Source: Gnetum montanum (Eukaryota; Streptophyta; Gnetopsida; Gnetales; Gnetaceae). From it: a stretch of DNA of 28,610 nucleotides. The notes under the pieces are model-generated. The model did not search any database. It was not told where the DNA came from and was given only the letters and a program-made list of their open reading frames with translations. The DNA lies in the NCBI GenBank assembly GCA_015680685.1, contig MNCI01038206.1, forward strand, positions 170,154 to 198,763. Reading direction: 5' to 3'. Positions 1 through 11,114 of the stretch are shown here, in pieces (the first letter of the stretch is position 1; each line of letters starts with the position of its first letter). The position numbers were made by a program, and so were the translations under genes.

Positions 1-904
1 TTGCGGAGTTGTGCTCAAATGTTTTTGCAAAATTTTACTTGTTACAAGCAGGTATTATAAGGACCGCGTAGACTAGGTAGTTGAACAAAATAGGAAACTT
101 TCAATAACTCACAGTACTGGACAAAGTTGGCTGAATCTCTTTAAAGTAAGTCATTTGTAGTTCACACACAACGAAATTGTCACATTTCATACAACCGCAT
201 GCCGCAACAGCACACACACATACTCACATTAACTACTGAGTTATTTGGAGGTATCTGGGCCTTGGTGTTGCCAAAGACCAGCAGGCACCTAAATCCTGTT
301 CGAGGACACTCGTTGGTGGTCGCATCCTAAACGGTCGCCAACACTAGGAAGACATCTTATTCTAGTGAAAGATATCTTTCTATAACTAGCCTTTATTCTA
401 GAAAGACTTCCTTGTCTAATGAAATACATCTACCATTTTATAGAGATATCTTCACTTGTGCTACCTTCAATTCTGCCAAGACATCCACTATTTCTTAGAG
501 ACATCTTTCTTCAACCTTTCCTTGCACTTGAATTCTTTGTTCCTTGTTCATGTTCTTGAGCTTTCACAAGCCTTCTTATCTTAATCCATATTCTTGTCCT
601 ACAAACACAACAACATAGAAAACATTTGACTCCATTTTACTTAATGTTTTAACATACCAAAAGGTCCACAAATCCAAAAAGTAGATGTATCAACATTAAG
701 GTGTACTAGAGCTACACTGGCTAGCATGGCCCCAACTTGTGTAATGTTTCCAATAAGGTTTTACACACATAACATCCTTCAAATGACATTAAAAATAAAT
801 TGTATGAACATATAACTACAAAACCCTAGTTTCAACTAAAATTTGACCATATTTTGATCCTATAATCATCAAAGCTAGGGTATTCATACTAAGATCCCCT
901 CCAT

Positions 905-922
905 CCACACTAGCCAGTGTGG
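905..922. repeat. Short perfect inverted repeat
   Basis: The arms CCACACT (905-911) and AGTGTGG (916-922) are perfectly complementary and flank a 4-nt loop AGCC. The same word, in the form ACACTGGCTAG, recurs near 714. No T-run follows, so it is not a terminator, and no function is proposed. Confidence 0.5.
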
Positions 923-1589
923 CTTTGGAGGGGTGAGACCTTGAAACATACTTCCAATGTATGTTCTTACCTTCAAAATGACTATTTTTTATTGTTATGA
1001 CCCTACATTACCTTGAGAATGCCATAGAACACCAATTTTGATCCTTTGGATGTCATAAATTAAATTCTCCTTAGTAGCCATGCTAGCCAGCAATGCTCAA
1101 GCATGGATGGTAATTCTAGACTTCAATGTAACTTCCAAAGGCTATAATCAACACTAGAATTGACTAAAATCCTTTCCCAACACATCGTGTTGATCGTACA
1201 GGTCATCTAAAGTTAAAAATTGATCAAAATAAATATGGAAAGCCACATTACCATCCCATCTATGCTAGGGGTCACCCCCACCCATGTTGGCTAGCATGGA
1301 TTCAATGTGGGTCTAGCATGGGTGCCTAGAAAAACCTTGTTTTAAACCAAATACTACCCAAAAATAGTCTTTTTAGGTGCCTAAACTTACCTATCAACTT
1401 TGTAGCCTCTTACCTTGGTCCAATAAGGAAAAAACTAGTAAAAATATAATCCTTTTCCTATAAATGTTGACCTTCTTTCACCACATGACCTTGTTTCATG
1501 ATATGCATTATTGACATTATTATCATTAGTTGATCTCATGTAGCTTCTACATAACTTTAGTTTCATCATATCTAGCTTATTTTCTCTAT

Positions 1590-1880
1590 CATGACCTCTA
1601 TTGATCTTTGTTTAGCCTTTGATTGGTGTTAAGTGATGGCATTTAATCATACTTGATCATCATTTGACATCTTGTTCCCATGGCTTGCCAAGGCCTTAAT
1701 TTGGTAACATGGCCTGCTAAGGCATAAAATTGGAAAAATTGTAACCATAGTTGACCCAGTTTTAATCTTGTTTGACCTCTATTTGACCTTATGTGATCTT
1801 TGTTCCATCTTATTTATCTTTACCTACCTCTTATAGCCTCACTTGACCTTGTTTGCATCTTGTTTAACCTTGAAATAGCA
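1590..1880 (+). repeat. Degenerate TTGACCT-type simple repeat
   Basis: Words of the type TTGACCT(T/C), TTTGATCTT and TTGTTT follow one another at irregular 10-25-bp spacing, for example around 1608, 1750, 1780 and 1848. The pattern is too diverged to give a fixed period. It is probably a decayed minisatellite or simple repeat. Confidence 0.35.
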
Positions 1881-2144
1881 TGTGTTTGCATAGTTACTAA
1901 GATATGTTATATCATTCTAGCATTATTTACTCATTTTTACCTAGGTTCCACTTAATGAGTTTATGATTGACATGTAGGATTGGAGTATGTGTACCTGGGA
2001 GCAAATCAATTTTCCTTTGAGCCTAAATGAACCCCATGGTGATGTTGAATGGTGCATTGATCCTATTCCTAGATCTTGAGCTTGAGAGTCTTATTGACCA
2101 CATACCTTCTATAGAGAATCATTTAGAGTGGCTTTCAAAAATAA

Positions 2145-3817
2145 TAATATGCTTAGCTTTGTAGTATCTAAAGCAAGAATACGTGTCGATCTTGATAAGG
2201 ATAAGGTCATATCCAACTTCACAACACCAACTAACCTTAATAAGCCTTGAGGATTATAAGGTAGATTATAATTTATCTATAGGTTTATTGCTAGACTTAC
2301 AAATAAGTTATAATGCATGCAATACTTGCTTAAGAAAGGGGTTCACTATGAGCGGACCACTCAATGCCAAGAAGCCTTTGAAAACCTTAAGCAAGAATTA
2401 GCACAACTACCAACAATCTATTCTCCACAAGAAGAAAAACCTTTTGACATCTACCTTGCTATCTCTAACATGTCTATTGCCTCTCTACACTATCAGAAAT
2501 GAGGTAATAAAGTGAAGCTACCAGTATACTACCTAAGCCATGCACTAGTTTCCCATAAGACCTGATACACAAAAGTAGAGAACTATTGTTTGGCCCTAGT
2601 ATTTTCATTGAAGAAATGAAGACACTACCTCTTTAGAAGCTAGGTCAATTTCATTTACAAAGACAATGTGATTAGAGCCATCATGACCAATAGCTATGAA
2701 AGTAGCCATATAGCCCATTGGAAAGCCATAACCATGAAGTTTGATCTACATTATATTTTTCAAGGATTAATGAAAGGTCAAGCTATAGTCGCACAACTTA
2801 TTGTTTTACCAGTAGAAGACCATGCAACCATTGATCCCAAGTCTCATAACAAACATATTAACATTGTTAGACAAGTGCCCAAGGGCTATGAGGTGGTCAT
2901 GCACCTTGATGGAGCTTCAACTATCCATGGGGCTAGTGTTGTTGCCATTATAACATTCCCATCTACTGAAATCCAACCCTTCACCTATCACTTTGAGTTC
3001 CCTTGTATCAACAATGTAGTGAAATATGAGGGTTTGATTAGAGGAATGATGGTAGCTCGTGACCAAGGAATAAAATACTTAATGATCAAGGATGATTAAC
3101 AACTTGTGGTTGACCAAGTAACCAAGGTTTATGCATGTAAATCCAAACATTTGCAACCTTACTATGACCTAGGAAAGAAATTAATACAACAATTTATAAA
3201 CATTGATATCCAACATGTACCCTGAAACGAGAATACTATAGCTAACACCATTGCAACCTTAGCTCCCAGTTTGATGCTAGATGTGTTTAGCAAGTTACCT
3301 TTCTTAACTATGGATGTGCTATTTCCATCATCCAGAACATTGAGGACAACTCCATAGCCATAGTTCATACTAGTTCTGCAAGGGAGTCCTATGATGATAT
3401 CAAGTTTTACCTTATGCATGGTGAACCTTCACAAGGTGTGAATGCTACTCAAAAGGATGCTATATGTAAATAATCAAAATAGTAAGTCATCATAGGTGAT
3501 AATACATTATGTTAATAATATTTATGTGCTTGGACAAAACTGAAGCCCACATAGTCCTGAAGAAATTTCATGAGGGTGTATGTGGATGACATATAGGACC
3601 TAGAGCCATTGCTGCAAAGATCAAGTGGTTAGGCTATTATTAGTCCTATATGAAAAGTGACTACCTAAAGAAGCTCAAGACTTTTGACACTTGCCAACAA
3701 TATAGCAACCTTATACATGCACCATCAACAGAGTTACATACCACTCAAATAACTTGATCATTTCAATGATGGGGGTTGGATACCATTGGACCTATAACAC
3801 CTAAGCCTTCTACTGGG
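2145..3817 (+). pseudogene. Tat-type Ty3/gypsy pol, 5' half (element O)
   Basis: Decayed polyprotein reading RT C-terminus, RNase H, aRNH, then integrase N-terminus. Near 2153 the frame reads LSFVVSK, the end of the RT domain (family form LGFIVSK). RNase H spans about 2400-2680 with the core YYLSHAL near 2530. A second RNase H begins near 2905 with MHLDGAS and keeps its acidic positions (D in LDGAS, E in KYEGLI, D before QLVVDQV). Having two RNases H before integrase is the mark of the plant Tat lineage. The integrase HHCC region lies at about 3540-3720, and the first catalytic Asp is in GLDTIGPI near 3777. Several in-frame stops and frameshifts break it. It ends at 3817 where element A is inserted and resumes at 15588. 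The 5' part of RT, the protease, gag and 5' LTR are missing. Confidence 0.85.
3813..3817 (+). repeat. Target-site duplication of element A, left copy
   Basis: CTGGG directly precedes the LTR terminus TGTGATG at 3818, and the same five bases follow the other LTR terminus at 15583-15587. Five bases is the normal target duplication length for Ty3/gypsy integrases. The duplicated bases encode part of the integrase Ser-Thr-Gly of element O. Confidence 0.85.
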
Positions 3818-4549
3818 TGTGATGTTCGAAAATGTCGGTGGCTGGAAAACCAAGAGGTCCATAGTCATACAGCCTAACCCCAAATCTTTGTGAGGGACGT
3901 GCTGGAGAAAAATGGAAATGGGGTGCCTTGAACAATCTTTTCAATCAAACAGGGACTTATGTGGTGTTAAACGATTGTGCATAAGAAAGGTTTGTACAAC
4001 GTTATGAGCAGGCATCGAGTCTAGCTAAACCAGAGTGTAGCAAGGTGTCCTGGCTTGAGAGTAGTGACATGAACATGCAAACATGTATGAAAAAGTGATA
4101 AAATGTAAATGTTACACTAAATTCCACAAAGAAATGCTTGAGAAATGCAAAAGAGTTCGAGAATATCAATGTACCACCCCAAAAGAGGGAGCGTAGCTAG
4201 TTCACAAAAGTATTCATAGTGTATAATAGGTGCAATGGGAGCGTAGTCATAGCCTTGGTGGTGTTGGACTGTGAAGTCTGCTACTCACTATGTTGAACTG
4301 TGCCTGCCAGGTCAGTAGTTGCAATGTACTATGTGAGTTTGTACAAGTTTGCAACAGGGCTACAGTGTACCATGCAGTGTAGTTGTGCCTCTCTACCAGT
4401 GTGGTGTGCTCTGGGTCTCATTCACCCACAGAGATAGGTGCCAAGATGACAAAATGTTAAAATGTCAAAAATGGAAATGTTCACTACCTTCTTGGTCCAA
4501 AAATCCAAGCCAAAAAACCCCCCTCCTCCCAAGAACTAGGGTGCAAGGG

Positions 4550-4557
4550 TACTTATA
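4550..4557 (-). promoter_or_regulatory. LTR TATA-like box
   Basis: On the minus strand this reads CTATAAGTACCC, close to the plant consensus CTATAAATA. Homologous positions in the other LTRs read CTATAAATACC (13444-13452, 16901-16909), so this copy has one substitution. The orientation agrees with the minus-strand gag. Confidence 0.55.
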
Positions 4558-4856
4558 GTGCTAGGGTCAACCCAAAATGGGGATCAGGTGTCAGGTGCCA
4601 GTCTGGGAGACATTCCATGTCATGTGTGGGACATGGGAAACTAGTTGCTACACTTGTCTCATGTGCTATGTTGCAGTAGACATGGTGCTACACTATGCAG
4701 TGTGGCAGTAGCAAAGGGGCACAACAAGCAAAGCAAACTGCTAAGCTGGCTATCAAGGAGATGCTAGAAGAGATGATGGAGCAAAAATTCTAGTCAATGA
4801 TGAGTCCTAGAGGTTCTAGAGGTGTCCTAGGGCTTCTTTGCAAGTGTTATGCTATT

Positions 4857-5630
4857 TACGCTACCTAGTGTAATAGCGTAGTGTAAACATTAGCCTACTA
4901 CGCTACACAGCATAGCACCCCCGTTGCAAACAAACATTGTCAAAGACTGCATAGATGATTTTGAGACCCAGCCAGACAAGCAACTTCAACAATTGGAAAC
5001 CATGTTGTCCATGCCTGAGACCTCTTGATTTCATCTTTGGGGTACTTTTTACATTGTATATCTTTGCTATGCTATGTAGCATAGCACAACATAGTAGTCA
5101 GTCTAAGATGCAACTTGCAATGTTTTATTAGGAAGCTTTGATTGGGACCTGAGGGTAAAGTGGGACAGGCAACCATGGAGGTTGAAAGATGGTCAACTAT
5201 GTTTTTTCATGTCAAAACAATGTGGAGGAGACCTTTGACATTGTACTACGCTACGCTGTGTAGCATAGCATAGTGTAGTACCCAAGACAAGATGACTTTT
5301 GTGCCATTTGCTAGATTTTCTCCATGCCACATTGATCATATTCCAAGGATGGGACAAGGCAAGCATCCTTGGAGATCAAGTCATTTCCAACTATACCACT
5401 TAAGAGCTTTGGCACCACTTGGCCTGGTATGCTATGCAGCGTAGCATAGTAGGTCCCATAGTTAAAGAATTTGTTGATCTGTACAATCCATCCTCAGTGT
5501 CTTGTTTATGCAAACTAGCCTTACAACTAGGTGTCATGCTAACTATGCTGTAGAGGGTGGTAAGTAGGCTTGGAAGTTGCTTCACAAGCTTTAGGAATTC
5601 CAGGGTGCCATGTTGTCTATGTGGTCCAGC
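4857..5630. repeat. Array of palindromic GCTATGCT boxes at about 180-bp spacing
   Basis: Short inverted repeats based on CTATGCT/AGCATAG are centred near 4906, 5076, 5259 and 5439, with a decayed one near 5613. The best has arms TGCTATGCT and AGCATAGCA around loop ATGT (5065-5086). The intervening sequence also shows weak unit-to-unit similarity, such as the GGACAGGCAACCATGGAGG-like words, so this is probably an ancient tandem repeat of about 180 bp inside U3 in which the hairpin is the best-kept part. Confidence 0.65.
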
Positions 5631-5889
5631 ATGACACCACACCTAGAGAGTATAGGCAAAGTGCTACCATTTTGACACTCATCGGTACAAGGTTAGGTGT
5701 TATTTTGTCATGCTCAAGAGTGCTATGGTAATAAGATTATGCATGAGGGACAAGAAGTATCAGGGATTCTAGGTAGATGAGATGTAAATGGTGGAAAAAA
5801 ATGCAAATAGTGGATCATGATGTGAGACGCAAATCTAGCATGGCTGACTATGACCATGGCGTTAAGTGATTTGCTCCTGAAATGTTGAC

Positions 5890-5913
5890 CTCTCATCGAA
5901 GTGCTTATGAGAG
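5890..5913. repeat. Conserved U3 stem-loop
   Basis: Perfect 7-bp stem CTCTCAT/ATGAGAG around a 10-nt loop CGAAGTGCTT. The same hairpin is at 15120-15143 in the other LTR (one G-T wobble) and at 18515-18540 in element B, where the stem is TCCCTCAT/GTGAGGGA. The loop CGGAGTGCTT is nearly invariant while the stem changes in paired fashion. Confidence 0.55.
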
Positions 5914-6391
5914 TATCAAAGTTAATCTAAGGCTGGGCCAATTGAGAAGCTACAGTGTTTTCAATTTTCTAGGGGATGTGCTTTCCCCATTCCCTTTTTT
6001 TTGAGATGAACCTTCTTTGGGTTCGGCTTACTACTAAATGTTAGCTGCAAGTTGGCCATCGAGACGATGGGCTTTGTTTTGATGCATTTGCATTGTATTT
6101 GTAGGATAGGTGTTTCCTCCCAAGGATGATTTATGTTACATTCATTTAGGGTCTTGGCTAGTCCACAAAGGCTCCCCATGGGATGAGTTACATTACGTCC
6201 ATCATGAGTTCAATGGTTGATGTGAAGAGAATGCCATGTTCATCACAATGTATATGCATCGAGGGGATGTGTAATCATGAGTATGTAGGGGACAAGAGGA
6301 TTTTGGGATGAAGGATTGGATGTGCATAGGCCATAATAGGGGTGAGAGGGATGTGCACTCTCGAGTGACTTAACTAGTCCAATCATGCACA

Positions 6392-6705
6392 TCAGAGCAA
6401 TGTGGTAACTATTGGTTGCGATGAGATGTACCTTTGCACAACTACCTTCAAGGCTTCATCCTACAAACATAACTTGGAGAAGACAAGAAAACTACACAAC
6501 ATGGAATGCAAATACAAATGTCTGAAGTGAAGCTACTGCATGTGCTAGATGTTCAGATGCTATGCTAGTTGCAAGTGCTCAGGAAGCTAGTGATAATGCC
6601 AGGACGATGATGCTATGAAGGCTGCACGAATGACAAGTGTTCCAAGAGATTAGCAGAATGGTGGACGATGATGATGCTTTGAATGCCCCAAACAGATTAG
6701 CAACA
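6392..6705 (-). other. Element A internal end next to 3' LTR
   Basis: No ORF. This should contain the polypurine tract directly beside the LTR, yet the sense-strand sequence immediately before 6391 is not purine-rich (it reads ATTGCTCTGA on the minus strand). The tract has either decayed or been replaced. The corresponding flank of element B (19051-19090) is equally non-purine. Confidence 0.4.
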
Positions 6706-7425
6706 TGCCAGTTTAAAGTCTTGGCAAACTGCAAACCCAGTTTAAGGTCCTGGCAGACCATGATGTGCTAGTTTATAGTCCTAGCAAATTGTTGTGCTAG
6801 TTTAATGTCATAGAAGATGGAGGATGGCCAATTTAAGGTTGTAGTAGACCATTCTATGGGTGTCAATTTTATGTCATGGCCCAAGGACATGCTATGGGTG
6901 CCAATTTTATGTCATGGTCCAAGGATGTGCTGTGGGTGCCAGTTTTATGTCATGGCCTAAGGACATGTTGTGCTAGTTTAACATCATAGCAGATGATTGC
7001 TTACCTTGCTTATGTAAATGCTACATGCATGGTCATGCTGTGCACCTGAAAGATCCTACAAAAATCAACTAGAAATAAAACAAAATCAAGAAACACATGT
7101 TGTAAAAAGAGTTAAAATGGATGAATGAGAAGAAAGCAATGTGAAAAGTGATAGTTTTAGGTCGTCCTCGGCCATAGGCTAGTTTAAGGCCTTTTCAAGC
7201 CATGAGCTAGTTTAAGGCCTTTTCAGGTCATTGCTATGTAATTTCTGAAGTTGATTGCCAGTTTTAGACCTTAGTAGGCCATGGTGGTAGTTTAAGGTCA
7301 TTCCAAGCCAAATGCTAGTTTAAGGCCTTTTCAGGCCATTGCTATGTAATTTCTAAAGTTGATTGCTAATTTTAGGCCTTAGCGAGCTGTGGCGGTAGTT
7401 TAAGGTCATTCTAGGCCATATGTTT
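6706..7425 (-). repeat. Hypervariable 3' UTR repeats of element A
   Basis: About 15 diverged copies of a word of the type GCTAGTTTAAGGTC-N6-GACC occur at 25-45-bp spacing, with variants CAATTTTATGTCATGG, AGTTTAACATCATAGC and TTTAAGGCCTTTTCAGGCC. A longer duplication of about 120 bp is seen at 7200-7310 versus 7320-7425 (both contain TTGCTATGTAATTTCT). Tandem repeats between pol and the 3' LTR are an established property of Tat-lineage elements. The same word recurs in element B (19784-20190) and, unexpectedly, inside gag (10354-10503). Confidence 0.7.
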
Positions 7426-7540
7426 CTGTTTTTTTTTAAATGAAATGTGTAAGCTAAGTTAATAAACACATAAACAAAGTAAAGATGTGTAAACAAAGAA
7501 AAAGGCATGATCTAAATGAGCAGGCAGAATGTAAACGCGT
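7426..7540 (-). other. Position where pol is missing in element A
   Basis: Between the end of the protease/linker frame and the 3' UTR repeats there is only about 100 bp of A-rich, non-coding sequence. A full Tat element carries about 3 kb of RT, RNase H, aRNH and integrase at this position, as element B does. No trace of those domains is recognisable here on either strand. Confidence 0.6.
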
Positions 7541-8465
7541 ACACTAGTGCGATGTAGATGAAAGTCAAAAATGAAGGACAAGTGGAAGTAAAGGGTAGGC
7601 AAGCACCTAATGCATTTTTGTCCAAGGGAGAGTCTTGGTCATGCAATTGCTTCCTAATCAAGTGTAGATTAGGGGGTGTGCAAGGCTTAGGGTCCTCTGG
7701 GAGGTTGTTGGCTTCAACCACTCATTTAGGTATGTTAGCCTTAGGCTCTATGTTGGTTGTCATAGGTGTACCACCAAGAAACTCCACCTTTGACAATTGC
7801 ACCATATCTATGTCATGAATAGTTAGAGAGGAGGTGTTATCACCATGGATGATAACTTGATCACCTTCGTATGGAAGGTGGATTTCTTGGTGTATGGGAG
7901 AGGAGATGGACCGTTATTGGGCTAGCCAAGGTCTACCTAAAATCATGTTGTAACTTGGCATCTCCTATATGACAATGAAATCTGCACTGGTAGGGAATTT
8001 ATCTCCTACCATGAAGGCTAGGTTGATTGTACCCTTGATAGTGATGCATGATCTGTTAAAGGATTTTATACACATAGCTTTGGTTGACCTATTTTTGTCT
8101 ACTAGGCCTAGCTTATCGATGACAGAGTACAAGACTACATTTGTTGCTACACTATCATCGACATGTACTCTACAAATGGTACATTGTCCAACATGTACAC
8201 TGATGGATAGTGGAGCTATAGTGACCTCTCCTCATTTAGGATTAACCATGACTACATCATCCCGAAAGGATAGAGATGTTGAACACAATTCTTGTGGTGT
8301 AGGGGGAAACATTATTGCATGAATGGATGCCTCATTTGTAGGGATGTCCTCCATAACAGGAATAGAGGTCGACATTTGGGCCAAGGCTTGGTGGTGAGTA
8401 GGTGAGGTCATGACTAGGTCGTACAAGCTCAACGTTGTGTTCTTTTGCTTGATCATTTGTTTCAC
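7541..8465 (-). pseudogene. Element A aspartic protease and flanking linker
   Basis: Reading leftwards on the minus strand. The N-terminal part has LSLYDLVMTSPTHHQAL (8423-8373), which resembles the conserved pre-protease segment of Tat polyproteins. The protease follows with CRVHVDDSVATNV near 8170-8130, at the place of the active-site VDNGSA motif but with the Gly lost, then YNMILGRPWL near 7955-7925, the usual conserved end of plant gypsy proteases. The frame then runs through a linker to about 7541 without meeting RT. Stops occur near 8230, 7964 and 7917. It is not functional: the catalytic triad is not intact and the frame is broken. Confidence 0.75.
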
Positions 8466-9056
8466 CTAGGTTAGTGTAGCTACGAAGTCCTTATCATTAG
8501 TCATTGTGTTGGCCTTGACTTCCTCCACATGGCTTGAGAGATAGATCTCTCACAAAGGGGACTTGGAGTTGATTTTCTTGGCCTGCTTGGGGGTAGGTAC
8601 CCTAGTGTTTAGTTGTTGCTTGTTGGTTGTGGCCTTTACTTTAGCCATGGGGGTCACAAGATGCTCGTTTTTCTTCTTGTGTTGCCATTTGGTGGGCCTA
8701 CCCAAGTTGCTAGTGGGATCAACCCTCGAGGGAGGAGAGATTAAGACATTTCCCACTATTGGGCTTCAGGTAGGTGAGGGGCCATCACATTGTGGCACCT
8801 TGATTACCAATGCTTCATTAGGAGTTATTGTGTGACCAACTCATTGTGGCACCTTGATGACAAAAGTTTGCTAAGTGGTTGTTGTTGCTGTTTCATGCCA
8901 ATTTAACGTCTTAGCGGATGATTGGTTTGGAACCTTGACCACAAAGGATGTTGTGGATGCATGAGGTGGCACATTGATAACAAAGGGAGGCCTCTTGCGT
9001 GTGGAGGCTGAGGGGACCCTTGCCTTTTTAAGAGGCACACAAATCACAAAAGGTTG
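8466..9056 (-). pseudogene. Low-complexity gag-pro linker of element A
   Basis: On the minus strand this is a basic, Thr/Pro/Lys-rich linker broken by a few stops. It contains three or four copies of a VIKVPQ/VINVPP-like word (about 8985, 8945, 8855, 8810), corresponding on the plus strand to repeats such as GGCACCTTGATTACCAA. It separates the CCHC-like knuckle from the protease. One copy of the AATTTAACGTCTTAGC 3' UTR-type word lies at about 8900. Confidence 0.5.
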
Positions 9057-11114
9057 TTACATAGGTTTGGGCTTGCCACCTATGCTAATGGAGTTTATGA
9101 CATAGGAGGCATCATCTGTGTTGTATTGGTTGGCTCTGTCTAGCACCAATTGGCCCCGTTCTATCATTCTTTGCAGGTCATCTTGCAAAGCACGATAATT
9201 TTCTGTACTATGACCAGACAACTGGTGGTAATGATAGTATTGGTCCAACTTAAAATGTTGTGGAACTGGGGGCTCATTTGGTATTGTTGAAGCAAAGTTC
9301 CTTAGTAGTTTGCAGTACCTATCATGTTTTTGATAGGTAATCACTAATACATGTTTGTGTTAGATTTTCCCACCTTTCAAGAGTTTCTCCAGTAATTCAG
9401 AGAGTTCTATTGGTAGTGGTGTATACTTAGAGTGGTCCTTGCATTGAAATTTGGGCCTCGGGTGGCCCTTGTCGATGTAGGTGAGTTGGTGCCATACTTG
9501 TTAGCTTTTTGAGTTAGGGCTTTGGGCTGTTTAGCTATCAGGCCCTAGTTGGTTGCTTTTGTGCTTGTGGTCACTATTTCCACTATTGTGTTTTGCTTGC
9601 GAGCATGTTGGTTTATATAGGCCACATAGGCTAGATCATTACTAGCTTGCACTACTTCCTCTATGCCTTTTGTTTGGGCAAAGGCTTGGCTAAGAGACTT
9701 TGGGGCTAGATAATATAGTTTGGACTTGATGAACTCATTCACTGCACCTTTGAAGATGGCCAATAGATGTGTCTTCACTAGGGGTTCATGCATTTCACTC
9801 AATTCAACATTCCAACTTTGGAGGAATTTCGGCATGGGCTCTAGAGGCCCCTACTTAACCTGCATGAGCTAGTCGAGGGTTGCTTCAGGCTTTAGGTTGT
9901 ACCTGAAGCATGTCACAAACTAGCTTATAAGATCCTTCAAAGAGGAGATCGAAGCCTTGGGTAGCATGTGATACCAGTCTAAGGCCTTGCTAGTGAGTGA
10001 CATGGGAAACACTCGCATGATGGCATGTGGCCAAGCTTGAAGGAGTAGGCATTCAGATCGAAATGTGACCAAGTGTGCATTGGAATCCCTTCACCATTGT
10101 ACTTGGTGAATTGTGGCAGCTAGACCCTAGTTGGGAGAGTTAGAGGTGGTACCATAGGACTTATGGGGTCATCTCTATAGAAGTCCACCATCTTGACGAT
10201 GTTAGAGGAGGTAGCCTTGAGTCAATTGATCTCATCTGTCAAGCTTTGGATAAACTAGAATGCTTGATCCAAGCTTGGGGATGTGCTAGCTGGTTGCATT
10301 GGCTAGGCTTTTGTTGGTTGCATCACATAGGGTTGAATTGTTGGTTGTGGGGTTTGCCAGTTTTACATCGTAGCAGATAGTTGTTGCCAATTTAACTTCG
10401 TAGCAGATGGTTGTTGCTAGTTTAACATCGTAGCAGATGGTCATTGCCAGTTTAACATCGCAGGGAATGGACGTTGTCAGTTTAATGTCATAGCAAATGT
10501 TTGTTGATGTGTTGACTGAGTGATGGGTATAGTGATCAAAGTGGGCCACACATGAGTAGGTTGGATGGACACCATAGGTTCCAATGAGACAAGAAAGACA
10601 TAGGTTTCCTGACTTGTTTGGGGCTGGGAGGTGGCCCCTGCATGAGCATAGTGTTGGGTGAACATGTTAGTTGTTTGTGAGGAAGGCTAAATTGGCATGG
10701 TCACCATCTCAGAGAGTATGGATGGACTGAACCAAGGAGGGGTTGTGGGAAGATAGTGTGGAGAGGGCTCTCATGTTTAGAATAGGCCTTGTACTCATCT
10801 TCTTTGTTTTGTAAGGCTTCCTCTAAGGTTATCCCTACATCATGCTCATTTGCATGAATAAGCTAGGACAACAACTAGTGATAGGAGTCCATGAGTGGGA
10901 TTATGTCAAACAAGGAGGGGTTGTACTCCCATCTATTCTAGTGGACTCATTTGTAGTCTTGTTTTGCCTCCACATCAAGGTAATCCACTAGTAATCCTAC
11001 CTAGTTTTTGGCACAAACAAAATTGTATTGTTCATGGCTTAGTGCAGCACGCTTTGGCTGGATCCTGGTATCAAGTGTGTTAGACACCAACATGGAAGGC
11101 TGATCTGGATTCAT
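9057..11114 (-). pseudogene. Element A gag
   Basis: Capsid/nucleocapsid gene that would have packaged element RNA in cytoplasmic virus-like particles. The likely start is the minus-strand ATG at 11114 (MNPDQPS). The Retrotrans_gag core is recognisable at about 10020-9545: KALDWYHMLPKASI, then FVTCFRYNLKPEATLD, then FLQSWN and further helices. The nucleocapsid-like knuckle is at about 9260-9200 (YHYHQLSGHSTENYRAL), matching the plant gypsy form CRFHRDHGHDTEEC with Cys positions changed to Tyr, which fits C-to-T decay. About ten stops or shifts interrupt it. A 30-bp in-frame repeat lies in the N-terminal third at 10354-10503. Confidence 0.75.
10354..10503 (-). repeat. Five 30-bp repeats inside gag
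   Basis: Five units of exactly 30 bp start at 10354, 10384, 10414, 10444 and 10474. Typical plus-strand word: TTGCCAGTTTAACATCGTAG. On the gag strand each unit encodes ten residues of the type TTICYDVKLA, so the repeat preserves the reading frame. The unit is the same word that makes up the 3' UTR repeats at 6706-7425 and 19784-20190. Confidence 0.8.

Larger units (their letters stand above)
1..2144. other. AT-rich non-coding DNA, no gene seen
   Basis: All six frames are closed by frequent stops and no protein family is recognisable. The stretch contains recurrent GGCTAGCATGG-like words (near 718, 1085, 1290), a small perfect hairpin at 905-922, and a degenerate run of TTGACCTT/TTTGATCTT words from about 1590 to 1880. 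It may be very old repeat DNA or the eroded 5' part of the Tat element that becomes readable at about 2145, but no coding continuity into that element can be seen. Confidence 0.6.
3818..6391 (-). repeat. LTR of element A (3' LTR in sense)
   Basis: 2,574 bp, beginning TGTGATG on the plus strand and ending in CA at 6391. It aligns along its length with 11602-15582 once the nested segment 12380-13687 is removed. The part shared with all related LTRs in the window (3818 to about 4600) corresponds to R/U5 in sense orientation. A TATA-like box on the minus strand lies at 4550-4557, and U3 extends from there to 6391. U3 holds about five short palindromic boxes spaced near 180 bp and a stem-loop at 5890-5913. 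Compared with the other LTR it has lost 144 bp at 5676, between CACT microhomologies. Confidence 0.85.

Noticed and set aside
5970-6005. The polypurine tract of element A (AAAAAAAGGGAATGGGG on the minus strand)
   Set aside because: The tract is present at the same place in both LTRs (also 15208-15236), about 390 bp inside the boundary fixed by the target duplication, so it cannot be the internal priming tract.
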